DNA from: SHLQ01 sp964441145
GTDB lineage: Bacteria; Actinomycetota; Acidimicrobiia; Acidimicrobiales; SHLQ01
Assembly: GCA_964441145.1 (NCBI GenBank)
Contig: CAYTUB010000049.1
Coordinates: forward strand, 1-21,593
Reading direction: 5' to 3'
Length of the DNA stretch: 21,593 nucleotides
Below are positions 15,216 through 21,593 of this stretch, one piece after another. The translations under genes and the position numbers were made by a program. How positions within the stretch are numbered: position 1 is the first letter of the stretch; every line of letters starts with the position of its first letter. Under the pieces are notes generated by a model, which saw only the letters and a program-made list of their open reading frames with translations, made no database searches and was not told where the DNA came from.

Positions 15216-15784
15216 GTAGCGCCGAAAAGCGAACGGGTCGTGAAGCATGGGAGCACATGACCGAGATCTCCATGGACGCTCCGGTGCGCAACTTCACCCA
15301 AGAGCTCGACATGGGTCACTACGTGGTGGAGACCGACTTGTTCCCGCTCGAGGTCCTCGATGCCTACAGCGCCTGGAACCTCGGCCGTGAACTCACCGAC
15401 GAGCAACGCCAGCACTTCAACGAGGAACGTGGGGGAGGGCAGGGCGACTATCGCGACGGCATGGCCGACAAGATCGCGAACGTCATCGACTGCTTGAACC
15501 GGTTCCCCGAATCGAAGCGTGCGGTGATCACGGTCCCCAATGAGTCGAGCGCCTCGCACGAGAGTGACGAGGACGCGAAGTGCATGCGTGAGCTGCACTT
15601 CAATCTCGACGATGGTCAGCTCAACGCCTCGGTGTTCTTTCGAGCCCAGGCGGCATCGATTTTCCCGAAGAACATTCATTTCATCGGCACGATCATGGAC
15701 GAGGTGGCGTCCAAACTCGATGCACAACCGCCGGTCGGTTCGTTGCACTACTTCACCAGCATCCTCGTCGGAGATCGTTGGTAA
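15212..15784 (+). CDS. Short thymidylate-synthase-like protein, divergent
   Basis: This 190-residue protein is translationally coupled to the aldehyde dehydrogenase gene by an ATGA overlap. Its second half resembles the core of ThyA-type thymidylate synthase. ESKRAVITVPNE (100-111) resembles the stretch around the dUMP-phosphate arginines. CMRELHFNLDDGQL (124-137) aligns without gaps to the CHLFYQFYVEDGKL pattern, placing C124 at the catalytic Cys. R144 and N154 fall at the RS and FNI positions. The GDAHLY motif is replaced by a Thr-Ser-Ile-Leu stretch, and the usual Ser after R144 is Ala, so ordinary dUMP methylation is doubtful. ThyA proteins are usually 210-280 residues, so it is short. 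No folate or nucleotide function is proven. The relationship is by eye and could be to another member of the fold. Confidence 0.6.
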   Translation: MSSAEKRTGREAWEHMTEISMDAPVRNFTQELDMGHYVVETDLFPLEVLDAYSAWNLGRELTDEQRQHFNEERGGGQGDYRDGMADKIANVIDCLNRFPESKRAVITVPNESSASHESDEDAKCMRELHFNLDDGQLNASVFFRAQAASIFPKNIHFIGTIMDEVASKLDAQPPVGSLHYFTSILVGDRW

Positions 15785-15844
15785 CCCACAGCTTGCTAGC
15801 GGGTGTTGTTGCCCAACTGGGGAGCCGAGTAACGTGCCGCTCCA

Positions 15845-18800
15845 ATGGGATGGGATTTCTGGATCGACCGCGGCGGAACCTTCACCGACATCGTCGCGCG
15901 ACGCCCTGACCGCAGCTTGCACGTAGCGAAGCTGCTGTCGGAAAACCCCGGCCGCTATGACGATGCCGCCATCGAAGGCATCCGGCGATTCCTCGACGTC
16001 GCACCCGGCGACCCGCTGCCCGCCGACCAGATCGATTCGGTGCGCATGGGTACGACGGTGGCAACCAACGCATTGCTCGAGCGTCAGGGTGCCCGCACCG
16101 CGCTGATTACGACCACCGGCTTCGCTGACGTACTTCGGATTGGCTATCAGGCGCGCCCAGATCTCTTCGCTCTCGACATCGAGCTACCCGAAATGCTCTA
16201 CGAGACGGTTCTCGAAATCGACGAGCGGGTCAGCGTCGATGGCGACGTGCTCACGACGCTCGACGACGATCTGGTTCGAGCCGAGCTTGAAGCGCTGAAA
16301 TCGGCAGGTATCGAATCGGTAGCCATCGTCTTTCTTCACGGGTGTTGGTTCCCCGATCACGAACGCCGGGTCGGGGAGATGGCCAGACAGGTCGGATTTG
16401 AGCAGGTGTCGGTCAGTCACGAGGTCAGCCCGCTTACCAAGATCGTCTCTCGGGGTGACACCACCGTCGTCGATGCCTATCTGTCGCCGGTACTGCGCCG
16501 GTATGTGAACAAGGTTGCTCGTCAGCTGGCGACATCGGAGAGCGATGAAGCGCTTCTCATGTTCATGCAGTCCAATGGCGGGCTCACCAAGGCCGACCAC
16601 TTCCAAGGCAAGGACGCGCTGCTCAGCGGGCCGGCCGGTGGGGTAGTCGGCATGGTCGAAACGGCGAGCGCCGCCGGGTTCGATCGCCAGATCGGATTCG
16701 ACATGGGTGGCACTTCCACCGACGTGTCGCATTGGGCCGGTTCGCTCGAACGGGTTTCGGAGACCGAGGTCGCCGGCATCCGGGTTCGGGCTCCGATGAT
16801 CGACATCCATACCGTCGCGGCTGGCGGTGGTTCGATTGTTCGCTTCGACGGATCCCGGTTGCGGGTCGGTCCAGAATCCGCGGGCGCTGACCCTGGGCCC
16901 GCGTGCTACGGCAACGGTGGTCCGGTGGCCGTCACCGACTGCAACGTCGCGACCGGCAAGCTGCGCGCCGAGTTCTTCCCGGCGGTCTTTGGCCCCGAAG
17001 GTGATCAGCCTCTCGATGTCGACGTCGTACATCGAAAGTTCGCGGAGCTCGCCGAGGAGGTTGAGTCCTCGTCGGTTCGTTCGCAGTCCCCCGAACAGCT
17101 CGCCGAGGGTGCAGTAGCAATCGCGGTCGACAACATGGCCAACGCCATCAAGAAGATCTCGGTGCAACGAGGTCATGACGTGTCGGCGTACACCCTGGTC
17201 TGTTTCGGGGGAGCCGGCGGGCAGCATGCGTGCCTGGTCGCCGAGCAACTCGGGGTCACCCAAATCCACATCCATCCAATGGCTGGTGTTCTCTCCGCGA
17301 TCGGGATTGGCTTGGCCGATGTTCGCACGGTCGACGACCGATCGGTCGAGCGACCTCTCGACGAGACGGTACTGGCAGAGCTCGGTCCACAATGGACCAC
17401 ACTCGAAGCCACCGGACACGCGGTGGTGTTAGGTCAGGGCGTCGAAGCAGAACGGATCTCCGCGGAGCGGCGACTCGCTATTCGATACAGCGGCAGTGAC
17501 ACAACCCTGATGGTCGATGCTGGTTCGCTCGCGGCCGTGACCGAGGGATTCGAACAGGCACATCAGGCGCGATACGGCTTCGTCGCTCCAGACACCGAGC
17601 TCATCGTCGAGTCGATACAGGTCGAGACGATCGGTGCTTCGAACCAGTCGGTCGATGCGGCCGGCGATGCGACCGCTGAAGCGGAGCCGACGACCGAAGC
17701 CGAACCAACCTCGGTGCACGACACGTTCATGAAGGGCGCCTGGCGAGAAACGCCGTTCTATCGACGCTCGGATCTCCAGGCCGCCTCCACGATCGCCGGA
17801 CCGTCGGTGATCGTGGAGGACACCGCAACCACCGTCGTCGAACCAGGCTGGACGGCCACCGTGACCCCGACCGGCGACCTCGTCCTGGGACAGTTAGGGA
17901 TGGTCCCTAACTGCCCCAGTTCCTCGGTGGGGACAGAGGTCGACCCGATCCAGCTGGAGATCTTCAACAACTTGTTCATGAACATCGCCGAGCAGATGGG
18001 CGTCGTGCTCGAGAACACGGCAGCGTCGGTCAATATCAAGGAGCGCCTCGACTTCTCCTGCGCGATCTTTGATCCTGGTGGCGATCTCGTCGCCAACGCC
18101 CCGCACATGCCGGTGCATTTGGGTTCCATGAGTGAGTCGATCAAGTCGATCATCCGACAGAACCCGGTCATGAACGATGGCGACGTATTCGTGATGAATG
18201 CCCCCTACAACGGCGGCACGCACCTTCCCGATATCACGGTGATCAAGCCGGTGTTCGGCGAGACGGGGTCGGTGATCTTCTATGTTGCGTCCCGAGGTCA
18301 CCACGCCGATGTCGGCGGAAGCGTTCCCGGCTCGATGCCCGCAGACAGCAGCACCGTGGAAGAAGAAGGGGTGCTCATCGACAACGTGCTCTTGGTGTCT
18401 GGCGGTCGTTTCCAGGAAGACACGATCCACGAGGTGTTGACCAGCGGACCGTGGCCTGCCCGGAACCCCGGCAAGAACATCGGCGACCTCAAGGCCCAAG
18501 TCGCGTCCTGCGAGAAAGGAACCACCGAGCTGCTCGCAGCCATCGACCACTTCGGTCTCGATGTCGTGCACGCCTATATGGCTCACGTGAAGGACAACGC
18601 CGAAGAATCCGTTCGGCTGGTGATCGATCAACTCGACGACTGCTCCTTCACCTACGAGATGGACGATGGGTATCGAGTGTCGGTCGCGATCACAGTCGAC
18701 CGGGAATCTCGCAGCGCAACGGTGGACTTCACCGGTACGAGCGACACGCACCCAGGCAACTTCAACGCCCCCTCGTCGATCGCCCACGCCGCGGTGCTCT

Positions 18801-19456
18801 ACGCGTTCCGATGCCTCGTCGACGATGACATCCCGTTGAACGCCGGTTGTATGGAGCCGATCGATTTGATCTTGCCCGAACAGTCGATGATCAACCCGAG
18901 CTACCCGGCAGCGGTCATCGCCGGAAACGTGGAGACCAGCCAGCTCGTCGTGGACACGCTGTTCGGTGCGCTCGGCGTGGTTGCTGCATCGCAGGGCACC
19001 ATGAACAATCTCATTTGGGGCAACGACGACATCCAGTACTACGAGACGATCTGCGGCGGCGCGGGTGCCACGCCGAACGCGGCCGGTTGTTCTGCCGTGC
19101 ACACCCATATGACGAACTCGCGTCTCACCGACCCCGAGGTGCTCGAACTGCGCTTCCCGGTGCGGCTCGAGACCTTCCACATCCGCAGCGGATCCGGTGG
19201 TGCCGGTACACATCGCGGCGGTGATGGGACTACGCGCCGGATCAGGTTCCTCGAAGCGCTAGATGTCAACGTCCTGTCCGGTCACCGCAAGGTCGCCCCC
19301 TATGGGATCGGCGATGGCGGGCCAGGATCTGTTGGACGAAACCGAATCATCCGAGCCGACGGCACAGAGGTTGAACTCCCTGGCGTCGCCAAGGCAACCG
19401 TCGAGCCCGAGGACGTCATCGAAATCGACACCCCCGGCGGAGGCGGTTGGACCTAG
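15845..19456 (+). CDS. ATP-dependent 5-oxoprolinase-like protein (HyuA-HyuB fusion)
   Basis: This 1203-residue protein joins the two subunits of the hydantoinase/oxoprolinase family. The HyuA half (about 1-680) starts with FWIDRGGTFTDIVARRPD (5-22), followed by MGTTVATNALLERQGARTAL and IGYQARPDLF, and has a phosphate-binding DMGGTSTDVSHW loop at 286-297. The HyuB half (about 698-1203) starts with VDPIQLEIFNNLFMNIAEQM and includes NIKERLDFSCAIFDPGG. Length and motifs fit 5-oxoprolinase, which opens 5-oxoproline to glutamate using ATP; related enzymes open hydantoins and pyrrolidinones or carboxylate ketones. The ATG at 15845 is the first possible start (an in-frame TAA lies five codons upstream); no ribosome binding site is clear. 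It lies 60 nt after the thymidylate-synthase-like gene. Oddities are an acidic EAEPT repeat at 612-622 and a long hairpin in the DNA at the junction of the two halves. Confidence 0.92.
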   Translation: MGWDFWIDRGGTFTDIVARRPDRSLHVAKLLSENPGRYDDAAIEGIRRFLDVAPGDPLPADQIDSVRMGTTVATNALLERQGARTALITTTGFADVLRIGYQARPDLFALDIELPEMLYETVLEIDERVSVDGDVLTTLDDDLVRAELEALKSAGIESVAIVFLHGCWFPDHERRVGEMARQVGFEQVSVSHEVSPLTKIVSRGDTTVVDAYLSPVLRRYVNKVARQLATSESDEALLMFMQSNGGLTKADHFQGKDALLSGPAGGVVGMVETASAAGFDRQIGFDMGGTSTDVSHWAGSLERVSETEVAGIRVRAPMIDIHTVAAGGGSIVRFDGSRLRVGPESAGADPGPACYGNGGPVAVTDCNVATGKLRAEFFPAVFGPEGDQPLDVDVVHRKFAELAEEVESSSVRSQSPEQLAEGAVAIAVDNMANAIKKISVQRGHDVSAYTLVCFGGAGGQHACLVAEQLGVTQIHIHPMAGVLSAIGIGLADVRTVDDRSVERPLDETVLAELGPQWTTLEATGHAVVLGQGVEAERISAERRLAIRYSGSDTTLMVDAGSLAAVTEGFEQAHQARYGFVAPDTELIVESIQVETIGASNQSVDAAGDATAEAEPTTEAEPTSVHDTFMKGAWRETPFYRRSDLQAASTIAGPSVIVEDTATTVVEPGWTATVTPTGDLVLGQLGMVPNCPSSSVGTEVDPIQLEIFNNLFMNIAEQMGVVLENTAASVNIKERLDFSCAIFDPGGDLVANAPHMPVHLGSMSESIKSIIRQNPVMNDGDVFVMNAPYNGGTHLPDITVIKPVFGETGSVIFYVASRGHHADVGGSVPGSMPADSSTVEEEGVLIDNVLLVSGGRFQEDTIHEVLTSGPWPARNPGKNIGDLKAQVASCEKGTTELLAAIDHFGLDVVHAYMAHVKDNAEESVRLVIDQLDDCSFTYEMDDGYRVSVAITVDRESRSATVDFTGTSDTHPGNFNAPSSIAHAAVLYAFRCLVDDDIPLNAGCMEPIDLILPEQSMINPSYPAAVIAGNVETSQLVVDTLFGALGVVAASQGTMNNLIWGNDDIQYYETICGGAGATPNAAGCSAVHTHMTNSRLTDPEVLELRFPVRLETFHIRSGSGGAGTHRGGDGTTRRIRFLEALDVNVLSGHRKVAPYGIGDGGPGSVGRNRIIRADGTEVELPGVAKATVEPEDVIEIDTPGGGGWT
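17885..17919. repeat. Long hairpin (REP-like) inside the oxoprolinase gene at the HyuA-HyuB junction
   Basis: CAGTTAGGGA (17891-17900) and TCCCTAACTG (17904-17913) pair perfectly around TGG. After one A-C mismatch the stem continues with CTGGG and CCCAG, giving 15 of 16 pairs. It encodes about residues 681-692, just before the HyuB half begins at VDPIQ. Such near-perfect pairing is not expected from coding constraint and resembles REP-type palindromes. No second copy is seen in this window. Confidence 0.6.
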
Positions 19457-19498
19457 GGGTGTTGATGCTGTGCGGTTTGGGGACTGTGGCTAGAACGA

Positions 19499-19510
19499 GT
19501 CCCGCGGGAC
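19499..19510. repeat. 12-bp perfect palindrome after the oxoprolinase gene
   Basis: GTCCCGCGGGAC lies 42 nt after the oxoprolinase stop codon. It could fold as a very short GC hairpin or be a protein-binding site. Confidence 0.25.
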
Positions 19511-19546
19511 CCGCCCAGATTTCGTTGTCATAGGCCGTTGGTAATG

Positions 19547-19563
19547 TGGCGCCGGAGGCGCCA
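19547..19563 (+). terminator. GC-rich hairpin, candidate terminator of the operon
   Basis: TGGCGCC-GGA-GGCGCCA is a perfect 7-bp stem with a 3-nt loop, 90 nt after the oxoprolinase stop and 132 nt before the ATPase gene. No U-tract follows. It may end the catabolic operon. Confidence 0.4.
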
Positions 19564-19631
19564 GTCGCCCGGTTGGTGGTTGTCGCGAGTGATCGCTGGA
19601 TACGCGACGAACACGGCTTTGCGAGGACTCC

Positions 19632-19678
19632 TATATTACAGAATAATGCAATGTAACGGTGCATTATTCTGTAATATA
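19632..19678. promoter_or_regulatory. Perfect 19-bp AT-rich inverted repeat, candidate operator of the DUF4143 ATPase gene
   Basis: TATATTACAGAATAATGCA (19632-19650) and its exact reverse complement (19660-19678) flank a 9-nt spacer. The right arm ends 16 nt before the ATG at 19695 and fills the space upstream of a TAGCAT -10-like element. Its AT-richness stands out against the GC-rich surroundings. It may bind a regulator, possibly the ATPase itself, or form a hairpin or cruciform. Confidence 0.6.
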
Positions 19679-19681
19679 AGA

Positions 19682-19687
19682 TAGCAT
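19682..19687 (+). promoter_or_regulatory. Candidate -10 element of the DUF4143 ATPase gene
   Basis: TAGCAT fits TANNNT and ends 7 nt before the ATG at 19695, matching the leaderless geometry seen before the alcohol dehydrogenase gene. No ribosome binding site is visible and no good -35 is found. Confidence 0.35.
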
Positions 19688-19694
19688 CTAAGTT

Positions 19695-21386
19695 ATGCAA
19701 TATTTACCTCGTGGTATTGAGGGAGCACTCCGGTCTCGCTTTGAGCGTGATGCAGTAGTGATTCTTGAGGGCGCTCGAGCCACGGGTAAGACGAGCATTC
19801 TCAATGAAGGCTTGAACTCTGGCTGGATCACCGACATTCGAACCTTCATGGATCCGACTGAATTGGCAGCCGCCAAAGAGGGTCCGCAGTCCTATGTCGA
19901 AAGCCTTCGGCCTGGAACCGCGATCGACGAAGTGCAGCTCGCTGAGGAAATAACCCTCGCTATCAAGGCACGGGTCGACAATGACGATGCCCCAGGTCAG
20001 CTCATATTGACCGGGTCCACGCGCATGCGCCGCAATGCACTTGGTGGGAGTGACCCGTTGGCAGGTCGCGTGAATTCTCCATTGGTGCTGCGCCCGATGA
20101 CGATGGGCGAGCGACGAGGTCAACCATTAAACATTCTCGAGACCCTGCTTGAAGGAGATCCCACTGAGCTGGCGCTGGGACCTCGACTGGGCCGCTCCGA
20201 CCTCATCGAAGTTACGTCAACAACGGGCCTGCCGGGGCTAATCCAAACCGATGCTGTCAGTCTTGAACAACGGTCTGATGCATATCTCTCCTCTGTGACT
20301 GCCCTAGAAGCATTTGAAAGCCGAAACGCGCGAAACATTGCGTCCTTGGCGCGCTACCTTGCCGGCCGGACGTCAACCATCGTGAACATCAACCAGTTCT
20401 CGAAGGCGGTCGAGATATCTCGTGCGACAGTCGAGAACTATCTTGCGCATCTTGAGGACGCGCTGCTCATCCATCGATTGCCGGGTTGGCGGTCGATGAA
20501 GGATAAATCGGAAACTGACAAGCCCAAGATCCACTTCTTTGACACCGGCGTAGCTCATTCGCTCGCCCAGTTAGAACCGGGTGCAATCCCAGATCAACTT
20601 GGACGCCTTGCTGAGACCCTCGTCGTCTCTGAGCTGCTGAGTCAGTCGAGTTGGCTTGAGATTCAACCTCACCTCTATCACTGGCGTCGGAACAATGACA
20701 AGGAAGTCGATCTTGTCTTGGAGTTTGCTGACGGACGCATCATCTGTGTCGAAGTGAAGTCTGCCGAGGCTGTATCTAAGTCCGACTTTTCAGGCATTGA
20801 GGCATTTCGCACCACATCCCCGGATCGTTTCCATCGAGGATTCGTCTTCTATTCAGGAGAAAAGGTGCTGCCATTTGGAGACGACCTGTGGGCCATCCCG
20901 TTCACAACTCTCCGGCCCGGCGTCCAGACAGGCAAGAGCGTTTCGGTCATCTTTGATTCAATCGCGATCAGGCGCGCCGAGCGTACACGAGACCTCGAAG
21001 CACAAGACCGACGAGCGTTGGAGTACGTAAAGGAGGTTGAGCGCACCCTCGAACAGCTTCGTGACAGTCTGAAAGGTGACTATTCGCTTGCTTTGGAATC
21101 GAGAAAATCCAATGGACGACTCGCTATAGGCCTTTCGCTTGATGGCTCTCTTCAGGAGGGCGAGCCTCTCTACCTGATCCGGGTACTTGTCGACATGGAG
21201 GAAGCAATCATGACGGGCTGGGTCGACGGTACGGCGGCAAGTCCAGGTAGCGAGTTCTTTGTCGCTCTCTCCGGACGCACTGCAGTGGATGCGGTATTTG
21301 AACTGTTTGAGAAATCAGAGGTCCATTTGTATGCGTTGCTCGCTAGTTGGGACGACGCGAAGCGAGCTGCTGGCCAAGATGTGTAA
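19695..21386 (+). CDS. AAA ATPase with DUF4143/PD-(D/E)xK-like region and C-terminal extension
   Basis: This 563-residue protein starts with a P-loop ATPase domain: Walker A GARATGKTS at 26-34, Walker B AIDEVQ at 76-81 and a sensor-like LTGST at 105-109. A helical region (about 205-270; QFSKAVEISRATVENYLAHL resembles a helix-turn-helix) and a DUF4143 segment (HFFDTGVAH) follow. A nuclease-fold signature is present: D339 (EVDLVLEF) with E353-V-K355 (CVEVKSA). Residues from about 410 are an extra part with a charged coiled-coil-like helix and a final alpha/beta segment not usual in the family. Family members are widespread but mostly uncharacterised, and nuclease activity is not established. 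The gene is less GC-rich than its neighbours and has its own palindrome-containing promoter, suggesting horizontal acquisition. Confidence 0.85.
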   Translation: MQYLPRGIEGALRSRFERDAVVILEGARATGKTSILNEGLNSGWITDIRTFMDPTELAAAKEGPQSYVESLRPGTAIDEVQLAEEITLAIKARVDNDDAPGQLILTGSTRMRRNALGGSDPLAGRVNSPLVLRPMTMGERRGQPLNILETLLEGDPTELALGPRLGRSDLIEVTSTTGLPGLIQTDAVSLEQRSDAYLSSVTALEAFESRNARNIASLARYLAGRTSTIVNINQFSKAVEISRATVENYLAHLEDALLIHRLPGWRSMKDKSETDKPKIHFFDTGVAHSLAQLEPGAIPDQLGRLAETLVVSELLSQSSWLEIQPHLYHWRRNNDKEVDLVLEFADGRIICVEVKSAEAVSKSDFSGIEAFRTTSPDRFHRGFVFYSGEKVLPFGDDLWAIPFTTLRPGVQTGKSVSVIFDSIAIRRAERTRDLEAQDRRALEYVKEVERTLEQLRDSLKGDYSLALESRKSNGRLAIGLSLDGSLQEGEPLYLIRVLVDMEEAIMTGWVDGTAASPGSEFFVALSGRTAVDAVFELFEKSEVHLYALLASWDDAKRAAGQDV

Positions 21387-21417
21387 CGTGTGTCGCAGGC
21401 GTCGTGTATTTCGCTAA

Positions 21418-21593
21418 TCAGCGCAGTTGGTGGCGTAGCCGGTTGCCGAGTGCGTCGACGGCGATTGCGGCGACGGTGAGTACGGCGATGACGCCGGTGA
21501 CCGCGGAGAAGTCCCTGGCCACAAGGTGGTCGTTGAGAAGTTGGCCTAGGCCACCAGCGCCGACCACGCCGACCACCACGGTTTCTCGAACGA
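21418..21593 (-). CDS. PhnE-like ABC transporter permease, C-terminal fragment
   Basis: Only the last 58 codons are in the window; the gene continues beyond the right edge and stops at a TGA at 21418. The translated end contains RETVVVGVVGAGGLGQLL and then a hydrophobic segment (about 24 residues) ending in a basic tail, GNRLRHQLR. The GVVGAGGLG stretch and the final helix are typical of permeases of the phosphonate/phosphite PhnE group. That group imports phosphonates, phosphite or related oxyanions with a binding protein and an ATPase. The substrate cannot be decided from this fragment. It converges on the ATPase gene with a 31-nt gap. Confidence 0.8.
   Translation of the reverse strand, partial: VRETVVVGVVGAGGLGQLLNDHLVARDFSAVTGVIAVLTVAAIAVDALGNRLRHQLR

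Noticed and set aside
13093..15922. Antisense ORFs of 246-297 codons opposite the alcohol and aldehyde dehydrogenase genes
   Set aside because: The sense proteins are complete enzymes with all catalytic residues. The antisense products show no recognisable family and have no ribosome binding sites.
17885..17919. The hairpin as an operon terminator or a break between separate hyuA and hyuB genes
   Set aside because: The reading frame passes through without a stop, and no U-tract follows. No new start with a ribosome binding site is seen before the HyuB half, so a true fusion is the simpler reading.
16184..19213. Long antisense ORFs (411 and 439 codons) opposite the oxoprolinase gene
   Set aside because: They arise from the codon bias of the sense gene in GC-rich DNA. 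Their translations are rich in His, Arg and Asp, with no domain or hydrophobic-core pattern, while the sense strand has intact family motifs.
19457..19631. Possible tRNA or structured RNA after the oxoprolinase gene
   Set aside because: Only short unrelated stems (19499-19510, 19547-19563) are present. No cloverleaf, acceptor pairing or T-loop pattern could be drawn.
1..21593. CRISPR array, insertion sequence or transposase
   Set aside because: No evenly spaced direct repeats, no transposase-like protein, and no paired terminal repeats with target duplication were seen.

Overview
The window looks like a chromosomal stretch from a high-GC actinobacterium. The basis is GC-rich genes with frequent GTG starts, a very large SARP-type regulator, a pyrimidine-reductase-family protein of actinobacterial style, and several genes that lack a Shine-Dalgarno sequence but carry a TANNNT -10 element 6-7 nt before the start codon. 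An Acidimicrobiia-like source is possible, but that is an inference. No rRNA, tRNA, CRISPR array or insertion sequence was found.

Layout. (1) 126-1244, plus strand: an M24 aminopeptidase/creatinase-type metallohydrolase. (2) 1253-5922, minus strand: four closely spaced genes, read right to left. They are a RibD_C/DHFR-fold reductase, an ion-channel-like membrane protein starting 9 nt later, a Rieske [2Fe-2S] domain fused to a thiamine-diphosphate (ThDP) enzyme, and an acidic protein of unknown function starting 13 nt after the fusion. (3) 6006-6580: a small two-helix membrane protein and a convergent 103-residue hypothetical protein. (4) 6833-10036: a 1067-residue SARP-type regulator (winged helix, BTAD, AAA+ ATPase, TPR-like tail), closed by two hairpins. 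(5) 10188-12529, minus strand: an HpaI-type aldolase and a 14-helix MFS transporter. (6) 12598-19456, plus strand: a catabolic operon divergent from the MFS gene. It encodes a zinc alcohol dehydrogenase, an aldehyde dehydrogenase, a short thymidylate-synthase-like protein and a fused HyuA-HyuB ATP-dependent 5-oxoprolinase. (7) 19695-21386: an AAA ATPase with a DUF4143/PD-(D/E)xK-like region, preceded by a perfect 19-bp inverted repeat. (8) 21418 to the end, minus strand: the C-terminus of a PhnE-like ABC permease.

How the parts may work together. The MFS gene and the alcohol dehydrogenase gene are divergent across 68 bp, with a near-perfect 19-bp palindrome lying between the two predicted -10 elements. 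Importer or exporter, aldolase, alcohol and aldehyde oxidation, and ATP-driven lactam opening therefore look like one regulated catabolic module. The substrate is not identifiable from sequence. The most unexpected member is the thymidylate-synthase-like protein, which keeps an apparent catalytic Cys but lacks several canonical ligands. Other points of note are the Rieske-ThDP fusion, a long hairpin inside the oxoprolinase gene at the junction of its two halves, and the palindrome before the DUF4143 ATPase.

Limits: all family assignments rest on motifs recognised by eye, and no database search was run.
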